From positions 7,367-45,592 of the forward strand of contig JAUJOJ010000017.1 of NCBI GenBank assembly GCA_030447665.1: a stretch of DNA of 38,226 nt. The letters run 5' to 3'. A program made the translations under genes and the position numbers. Position 1 is the stretch's first letter; the number at the start of each line of letters is the position of its first letter. The notes beneath the pieces were generated by a model, which worked only from the letters and a program-made list of their open reading frames with translations, did no database searches and had not been told where the DNA came from. Positions 32,996 to 38,226 of the stretch are shown here, piece by piece. The stretch comes from Allosphingosinicella sp. GTDB lineage: Bacteria > Pseudomonadota > Alphaproteobacteria > Sphingomonadales > Sphingomonadaceae.

Positions 32996-35053
32996 GGGGC
33001 GGTAAACCCCGTCAATCTCTAGAGGAAGCTTTGGTCGGGGCGGCTTGGTGAGCAGCTTCTCGCGCTCTTCCTGGCTCAGCTCGTCGGCACGAATGCGTGA
33101 ATAGTCCGAATCGGCCTGGCCGGCGACATCCTTCCTGTCGCGCAGGATGGTCGGGCGCAGGAACACGAACAAGGTCCGCTTCGTCCGGCTTTCGCGGCGG
33201 CTCTTGAAAAGCTCTCCGAGTACCGGAATGTCGCCGAGGACGGGAACCTGGCTCCTGCCCGAAAGCCGATCGTCGGTGATCAGTCCGCCGAGCACGATCG
33301 TCTCGCCATTGTCCGCGAGCACCGTCGTCTTGATGCTGCGCCGATTGGTGATGAGGTCGGCGGCGCCCGCTACATTTGCGTTGACCAGCGCCGAGACCTC
33401 CTGGCTGACCTCCAGCTTCACGACATCGCCTTCATGGACGCGGGGCACCACGCGCAGGGTGATGCCCACATCCTCTCGCTCGATGGTGGTGAAGGGATTG
33501 CTGCCATTGCCGTCCACCGTGAAGCTCCCTGTCCGGAAGGGCACGTTTTGGCCGACGACGATCTCGCCAGGCTGATTGTCGAGCGTGGTGAGGCTCGGCG
33601 TCGACAGAAGATTCGCTTTGGTCGACTGGCCGAGCGCCTGGACGAACACGCCGAAGTCGCCGCGGCTGCCCAGGTTGATACCCGCTCCTTCGGGCGGGAG
33701 CGCGGCGGCGGCAGGGGCGCCGAGGATCGACAGGACGTTGCGCAGCGATATGCCGGCACTTGAAAAAGAGGTTCCGCCGGAATTCGGAAGTGCGGCGGCC
33801 GAGCCGAAGCCGAGCTGAATGCCGAGCTGTTCGGCGGCATCGCCCGTGATCTCGACGATCGCGGCTTCGATGCGGACCTGTGGCCGGCGAACGTCGAGCT
33901 CCTCGATCAAGGCACCAAGCGAGGCAATCGCCGTCTGAGACCCGCGCACGACGATCGCGTTGAGCTCGGGCGCAGCCTGGATGGCAAGATCCGGAGTGGA
34001 AAAGCCGATGGCCTGCGGGCGATCAGGCTGAACGGCGCTGCGCTGAGGCGCGGCGCCGAGCGGCTGGACGGCTTGACCGTCGAAACGATTGACCGACCCG
34101 GCGCCGATCGCAGTTCCGCCGGGGCTGCTCCCGGCCCTGTCGGCTAGTGCCCGTGCGACCGGGTTCGTCGCCTGCCGCTCGCCGCCAAGCAGGCCGCGTA
34201 GCGTCTCAGCAACCGATTCGGCGTCGCTGTAGCGAAGCCGAAAAACCCGTGTCGTGAGGGTTACATTGCCTGGGGTGTCGAGCGTGCCGGCGATGCGGCG
34301 CGCTTCCGCGATTGCGGAACCGGATCCACGCACCAGGATCATGTTGCTGCGCTCGTCGACGGCAACCCGCGGTCCACCGGCGGCTTCGTCACCGAGGATG
34401 CGCTGGATCGATTCGCCGACTTCGGCGGCATTGGCATAAGCGAGGCGGATGCTTTGAAAACTGGTCGCTCCGCCGCCGCTTCCATCGAGCGAGCGGGCGA
34501 GCCGTTCGATCCGGCGGACATTCTCCGCATAGTCGGTGACGATCACCGCGTTAGGCCGTGTCGACGCCTCGATGCTTCCGAAGGAGGCGACCAGCGGCCG
34601 AAGGATCCGTACGGCCTCGGCTGACGGTAGGGTTTGCAGGCGAATCAGCCGGGTGACCACTTCCTGCCCGCGCGCGCTTCCGTTCGCGGCGCCGGCGCTA
34701 CCGCTCTGGACCGCCTGCGCCTGGGGTACGATCCGCCAGATATTGCCGCTGCGCACTGCGGCATATCCTTGCAGCCGAAGGACCGACCGGAACAGTTCCC
34801 ATGCACCCGCCGGGCTGACGCGGCCGGATGAGACGACGCTCACCCGGCCGCCGACATTCGGGTCGAGGACGATGGTGCGTCCGGTGATCCGCGAAATCTG
34901 CTCGGCGACCTGCTCGAGCTCTACGTTGCGCAAGTTGACGACGACGGAGCGGACGGACTGGGCGGCGACCGGCACCGGCAGCGGGGGCAACGGGGCGAGT
35001 ATCGCCGTCAGCACCGTCAGACCGGTGAGGCTCTTACGACAGATCGTACGCAC
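32993..35053 (-). CDS. gspD: Type II secretion system secretin GspD
   Basis: A 686-aa outer-membrane secretin. A signal peptide (about residues 1-31) is followed by an N0 domain (VVVNLRNVELEQVAEQISRI), N1-N3 repeats (VVTRLIRLQTLPSAEAVRIL, FQSIRLAYANAAEVGESI, TTRVFRLRYSDAESVAETL) and the C-domain (VRIEAAIVEITGD, SLTTLDNQPGEIVVGQNVPF, VGITLRVVPRV, ETIVLGGLITDDRL, VPVLGDIPVLGELFKS). It forms the gated channel through which folded proteins leave the periplasm. The start is GTG 35053. It is last in the minus-strand order G-H-I-C-D, after a 121-base gap from gspC. Its stop lies in element R6. Confidence 0.95.
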   Translation of the reverse strand: MRTICRKSLTGLTVLTAILAPLPPLPVPVAAQSVRSVVVNLRNVELEQVAEQISRITGRTIVLDPNVGGRVSVVSSGRVSPAGAWELFRSVLRLQGYAAVRSGNIWRIVPQAQAVQSGSAGAANGSARGQEVVTRLIRLQTLPSAEAVRILRPLVASFGSIEASTRPNAVIVTDYAENVRRIERLARSLDGSGGGATSFQSIRLAYANAAEVGESIQRILGDEAAGGPRVAVDERSNMILVRGSGSAIAEARRIAGTLDTPGNVTLTTRVFRLRYSDAESVAETLRGLLGGERQATNPVARALADRAGSSPGGTAIGAGSVNRFDGQAVQPLGAAPQRSAVQPDRPQAIGFSTPDLAIQAAPELNAIVVRGSQTAIASLGALIEELDVRRPQVRIEAAIVEITGDAAEQLGIQLGFGSAAALPNSGGTSFSSAGISLRNVLSILGAPAAAALPPEGAGINLGSRGDFGVFVQALGQSTKANLLSTPSLTTLDNQPGEIVVGQNVPFRTGSFTVDGNGSNPFTTIEREDVGITLRVVPRVHEGDVVKLEVSQEVSALVNANVAGAADLITNRRSIKTTVLADNGETIVLGGLITDDRLSGRSQVPVLGDIPVLGELFKSRRESRTKRTLFVFLRPTILRDRKDVAGQADSDYSRIRADELSQEEREKLLTKPPRPKLPLEIDGVYRP

Positions 35054-35174
35054 GCCTTGCTCCTCAGGGCATGAGACATCGGCAACGGCAAGACGGGTAC
35101 CGCTCGCCTAGCCTGGTGCCCTGGGAACCACTCCCGCACCACGCATCCGCTGCGATATCGCTAAACCCACCCGG

Positions 35175-35888
35175 CTATGGGCGAGGTGTAACAGCCGCCC
35201 CCCGCCTGTCAATTAAGCCATTGCCGCTGCCGCTATTTTGGTCCGGAACGGGTGGCGGAGGCGGTGGCGCTGGCGGAACCGACGAGCGCGGGACGGGAGC
35301 GCCGAGGGTCGAGGAAGGCAGAAGGGCGCGCATGGCATCTACGCCGCTTGCCGACGGGGCGGACCCTGGGATGGCAGGCGCAGGCTGGGGCGCCGGGGCA
35401 GGGGCGGCATTCGGTGCGCCAGGCGGGCTCGGCTGCCGCCCGCGCGGGTCGTCCGGGAAATACAGGGTGAGATAGCCATCGCCGCTCCGCAGCAGAACAT
35501 AATCCTCGCCGACCGAATCGATCGTTCCCCCGCTCGGAAGGACCGCGCCGATCGGGTAGGACACGGGGTCCTGGCCTGGCAAAGCGATCAGAACCGTCGA
35601 TGCCGCCACCGGAGTGGTAAGCAGGATGCCGTGAAGGACGAGGTCGCTACGGGCTGCGACGGCCGCGGGTGCGGTCGTGGCTTTGCCGAATGGCGGCAGG
35701 TTGACGAGCGCGGTGAGGTCCGGCGCGGGAGAGGGAGGCAAATAGGCGCCGGCCACCGCCGAGACGGGAGAGGCGGTCGAGGAGTAGCCGGCGAGCGTCC
35801 ATGTGAGCAAGGCGAGGGCAGCGGCGACGGAGACGACCGCGATGCCGGTCAGACCATCGAGACCGAAGCGGATTTCGCGCGGGGTCAT
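35175..35888 (-). CDS. gspC: Type II secretion system protein GspC
   Basis: A 237-aa inner-membrane protein that links the secretin to the platform. One membrane helix (about residues 15-34, VVSVAAALALLTWTLAG) is followed by a periplasmic linker and the homology region (SDLVLHGILLTTPVAASTVL, AVLPSGGTIDSVGEDYVLLR). A Pro-rich C-terminal tail replaces the PDZ domain of long GspC forms, as in short GspC proteins. ATG 35888 overlaps the gspI stop by ATGA (35885-35888), so the two are translationally coupled. Confidence 0.85.
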   Translation of the reverse strand: MTPREIRFGLDGLTGIAVVSVAAALALLTWTLAGYSSTASPVSAVAGAYLPPSPAPDLTALVNLPPFGKATTAPAAVAARSDLVLHGILLTTPVAASTVLIALPGQDPVSYPIGAVLPSGGTIDSVGEDYVLLRSGDGYLTLYFPDDPRGRQPSPPGAPNAAPAPAPQPAPAIPGSAPSASGVDAMRALLPSSTLGAPVPRSSVPPAPPPPPPVPDQNSGSGNGLIDRRGAAVTPRP

Positions 35889-36283
35889 CGCACGGGCTCC
35901 CGGGGGATTTCGAGGAAGAAGCTCATGGTGACGAGCGGCTCCGGCCGGCCCTCCGGCGCGACCGAGATCGTCATTGCCTGAAGCTCGGGATCGTCGTTCT
36001 GGCGGCGGGCGAGCGCAACCGCCCAGCTTTGGCCAAGCATGTCCACCGTTTCGGAAAGTCTCGGCTCGGGCTCCTTGCTGACGGTAAGCTCGACAATCCG
36101 GTTTTCCGCCACCCATTGCGCGGCGGCGCGCGCTTCGAGCGCACGGATCGAATCGACATGGGCTTCGGCCGCAGCGATGAGGCCGGCCGCCGCGACCGCC
36201 AGGATCACGAGCGCGACCAGCACTTCCACCAGCGTGAAGCCCTTCTCGCCGGGCGCACGGCAGGAGTGCCGATGGCTAACCAT
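35885..36283 (-). CDS. gspI: Type II secretion minor pseudopilin GspI
   Basis: A minor pseudopilin of about 132 aa. The prepilin leader ends at PGEKG, with cleavage before FTLVEVLVALVILAV (Phe1, Glu5). The soluble part has AAAQWVAENRIVEL typical of GspI. It sits at the pseudopilus tip with GspJ and GspK. ATG 36283 overlaps gspH by 8 bases; a longer start at 36307 is less likely. gspJ and gspK do not follow here, unlike the usual order. Confidence 0.9.
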   Translation of the reverse strand: MVSHRHSCRAPGEKGFTLVEVLVALVILAVAAAGLIAAAEAHVDSIRALEARAAAQWVAENRIVELTVSKEPEPRLSETVDMLGQSWAVALARRQNDDPELQAMTISVAPEGRPEPLVTMSFFLEIPREPVR

Positions 36284-36737
36284 TGTTCGCCGGAGCGGCG
36301 GCTGCATTGAGGCCGTCGAACAGGACCGTCCAGCTTTCGCTGCGGGAGGTTATTGTAAAGCGATAGGCGCCCGCTCCCTCCAGGAGTGGCAGCGGGTTCG
36401 CGCGCACGTCGCTCGTCACTCCGATGCCGTCGGCAAGATCATGGTGCGCGGCAAGATCCGGCCGGTCGTGATCCTTCCATGTCCTGCTTGCCGGATCCCA
36501 GGCCATAAAGGCGTAGCCGTCGCCGCCAAGGACGAGAGCCGCCGCACGATCCGTGACCAGGGCTTCATCGGCCGCCACCTGGATCGAGGCGGCGAGGCGC
36601 TGCGCCTCGGCCTGCGCGCTTGCGCCGCGATCCGCGCCGCCGAGGCCAAGAACAGCGATGCTTCCCATCACCGCTATGATGGCAAGGACAACGAGCGTCT
36701 CGACGAGCGTGAACCCGGCTTCTCCGGGATGGCGCAC
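36276..36737 (-). CDS. gspH: Type II secretion minor pseudopilin GspH
   Basis: A 153-aa pseudopilin of the GspH/FimT type. GTG 36737 gives the short leader MRHPGEAG, cleaved before FTLVETLVVLAIIAVMGSIA with Glu5. The body has DEALVTDRAAALVLGGDGYA and ends in AAAAPANNG. The GTG lies one base after the gspG stop, so the genes are coupled; an ATG at 36776 would lie inside gspG. It caps or joins the pseudopilus below the GspI/J/K tip. Confidence 0.88.
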   Translation of the reverse strand: MRHPGEAGFTLVETLVVLAIIAVMGSIAVLGLGGADRGASAQAEAQRLAASIQVAADEALVTDRAAALVLGGDGYAFMAWDPASRTWKDHDRPDLAAHHDLADGIGVTSDVRANPLPLLEGAGAYRFTITSRSESWTVLFDGLNAAAAPANNG

Positions 36738-36738
36738 C

Positions 36739-37236
36739 CTAGCGGCGTGCCATCTTGATGTCGGAATCGACCCCATCGCCGCCGACCTGGCCGTCCTTGC
36801 CGAGCGACATGAGCTCGAAGCCGCTACTCCCGGGCGCCTTCCTGTACACATAGGGCCTGTCCCAGGGGTCGCGCGGCACCTCCGCCAGATATCCTTCTTC
36901 GGGCCAGGTTCTCGGCAACGGCGCGCTGGTCGGCCGCTCCGCAAGCGCTGCAAGGCCCTGTTGGGTGGTCGGATAGCCGCCATTGTCGAGCCGGTACATC
37001 TTCAACGCTGCGGAAATGGTGCGGAGATCGGCCGCAGCGACCGTGACGCGCGCTTCATCGGGCCTGCCGATGACGTTTGGAACGATGAGCCCGGCGATCA
37101 GCGCGATGATCGCGAGGACCACGATCATTTCGATCAGCGTCAACCCGGCTTCCGCCATAGCGCGGGCACGAGAAAGCCGATCGGGGGCACCGGAAAGCGG
37201 CCGCCGATGCGGGAAGAGCCTTGGAAAGAGCGCCAT
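36739..37236 (-). CDS. gspG: Type II secretion major pseudopilin GspG
   Basis: The major pseudopilin. The processed form starts at LTLIEMIVVLAIIALIAG after MAEAG, with Glu5. Conserved C-terminal blocks are RLDNGGYPTTQQGLAALAER, PWDRPYVYRKAPGSSGFELM and SLGKDGQVGGDGVDSDI, the last holding the calcium-binding Asp residues. ATG 37236 gives a 31-residue leader; ATG 37158 (MAEAGL) gives a short one. It is first in G-H-I-C-D and divergent from gspL, with about 60 bases between them for both promoters. Confidence 0.94.
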   Translation of the reverse strand: MALFPRLFPHRRPLSGAPDRLSRARAMAEAGLTLIEMIVVLAIIALIAGLIVPNVIGRPDEARVTVAAADLRTISAALKMYRLDNGGYPTTQQGLAALAERPTSAPLPRTWPEEGYLAEVPRDPWDRPYVYRKAPGSSGFELMSLGKDGQVGGDGVDSDIKMARR

Positions 37237-37296
37237 GCTTGCTACCATAGCGGAGCAGTGCCGGATTTCCACTGCCAAGATGAGACCATCGCTCGC

Positions 37297-38226
37297 ATGT
37301 CGAAAGAAATTCAGCCGCCAAATACCGCGGAACCGGGAGGAATCTGGTTCCTGGACGGAGAGCGGCTGATCAGGCTCGCTAGGTCGCACATTGACTCGGC
37401 GACGGTGCTCGTTCCGAGCGAGCAGGTGTTGATCCTCGCGGTCGATCTTCCGCTTCATTCACGGCGCCAGCGGCTCAGCGCGCTCCCTTTCGCGATCGAG
37501 GATCAGATCGCCGACCCGATCGGCGATGTTCATGTCGCACTCGGCATGGAGCTGTCGCCGCGCCGTCACTTGGCTGGAATAGTGCGGCGCGAGGTGATGG
37601 CGCATTGGACCAGGATCTTGAACGAGGCGGGGCTCACCCACTGCTCGATCGTGCCCGACGCGCTTTCGCTGCCGGTACCCCAAGAAGGTGCCTGGTCGAC
37701 GCAGGTCGCCGCGGACCGGATCTTGGTGCGGACCTGGGAAGGCACCGGCTTTGCAACCTCCTTCGCGCAGATGCCCGTCGTCTGGGCCGCCGCCGGCAAT
37801 CCCGTTTGCATCGCCTATGGCGAACCTCTGCCGACCAAGGTGACGTCGGTTCCCGGTGCGATCGAGCTCGAGCCGCTCACGACGCGGCTGCTGGTTCCGG
37901 CGCTCGACCTCCGTCAGGGAGCCTATGCGAAGCCCCGCCGCTCGGTGCCGATCAGCGCGCGCACGGCGATGGCGGTGCTCGGAGCAGCGGCGCTCGCCCA
38001 TGCGACGATCGCGGCGCTCGAGACTTTTGTGCTCCGGGAGATCGCGGACAATCGCCGCGCCGAGGCGCAGGCGCTGGTCCAGCAGTATCTGCCGGGTGCT
38101 GCGGTCGACGCCGACTTCGCAGCTGAGGTCAACGGGCTTCTTTCGGGTGGGGCAGGGCCGCCCCGCAGCGCCTTCTTCCCGCTCCTCGTCAGGGCATCCG
38201 CGGCGCTGGGCCAGGGCGCCCCTGGC
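37297..38226 (+). CDS. gspL: Type II secretion platform protein GspL (partial)
   Basis: An open frame of 310 codons running off the window end. It has the cytoplasmic actin-like domain of GspL (VLVPSEQVLILAVDLPLHSR, LPFAIEDQIADPIGDVHVAL, LTHCSIVPDALSLPVP) and a membrane helix at about residues 225-245 (AMAVLGAAALAHATIAALET), followed by the start of the periplasmic ferredoxin-like part. GspL binds the GspE ATPase and GspM. The ATG at 37297 (MSKEIQPPNTAEPGG) is the first in-frame ATG before the domain. It faces away from gspG-H-I-C-D. gspE, F, J, K and M are not in the window. Confidence 0.9.
   Translation, partial: MSKEIQPPNTAEPGGIWFLDGERLIRLARSHIDSATVLVPSEQVLILAVDLPLHSRRQRLSALPFAIEDQIADPIGDVHVALGMELSPRRHLAGIVRREVMAHWTRILNEAGLTHCSIVPDALSLPVPQEGAWSTQVAADRILVRTWEGTGFATSFAQMPVVWAAAGNPVCIAYGEPLPTKVTSVPGAIELEPLTTRLLVPALDLRQGAYAKPRRSVPISARTAMAVLGAAALAHATIAALETFVLREIADNRRAEAQALVQQYLPGAAVDADFAAEVNGLLSGGAGPPRSAFFPLLVRASAALGQGAPG

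Overview
The window is a high-GC, densely coded stretch of an alphaproteobacterium. The gene set (aroQ-accB-accC, NDUFA12 plus DUF2155 plus aat, a methyltransferase/erythromycin-esterase fusion, DUF4198, CHASE2-EAL, type II secretion genes, short stop-hugging palindromes) points to Sphingomonadales. That placement is from gene content and style, not from a search.

Layout: 1-8800 carries housekeeping genes: a two-domain cold shock protein, a complex I accessory protein, Aat, a ParA-type ATPase, ArsC, an ABC-F ATPase, a GreA/GreB-like factor, two coupled DUF2382 stress proteins and an L,D-transpeptidase. 8800-18300 carries metabolism: accC, accB, aroQ, thiS, thiG, the Pcm/esterase fusion, an M3 peptidase and a phosphotransferase. 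18350-21950 holds a CHASE2/degenerate-GGDEF/EAL protein, a 21-codon Trp/Gly-rich ORF with its own terminator, a gutted malate synthase G relic and two small unknown genes. 22085-24765 is prfC followed by a heavily frameshifted flavoprotein. 24960-32190 is an old segmental duplication. Copy 1 (about 25010-26600) is a decayed version of tRNA-Cys, prepilin peptidase, COG3650 and DUF4198 genes; copy 2 (about 27580-32190) is intact and also holds a TonB-dependent receptor. A thermonuclease-like gene lies between. 32993-38226 is a type II secretion cluster: gspG-H-I-C-D on the minus strand and gspL, running off the end, on the plus strand. The prepilin peptidase just upstream probably processes GspG, H and I.

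Most original points: (1) a pair of translationally coupled membrane microproteins (44 and 36 aa) beside tRNA-Cys, of which the 36-aa one stays intact in the decayed duplicate with 7 of 11 codon differences synonymous; (2) a 21-aa Trp-rich peptide gene with Shine-Dalgarno, intrinsic terminator and a CtrA-like box shared with the EAL gene upstream; (3) several families of intergenic palindromes with compensatory stem changes, whose ends often supply the stop codon of the adjacent gene.

Caution: many single-base indels, several in homopolymers (2806, 7804, 14381, 16037, 23320, 23348), break otherwise normal genes. They look like long-read assembly errors and cluster at 23.3-26.6 kb, so frameshifted housekeeping genes here are described as probably intact in the organism.
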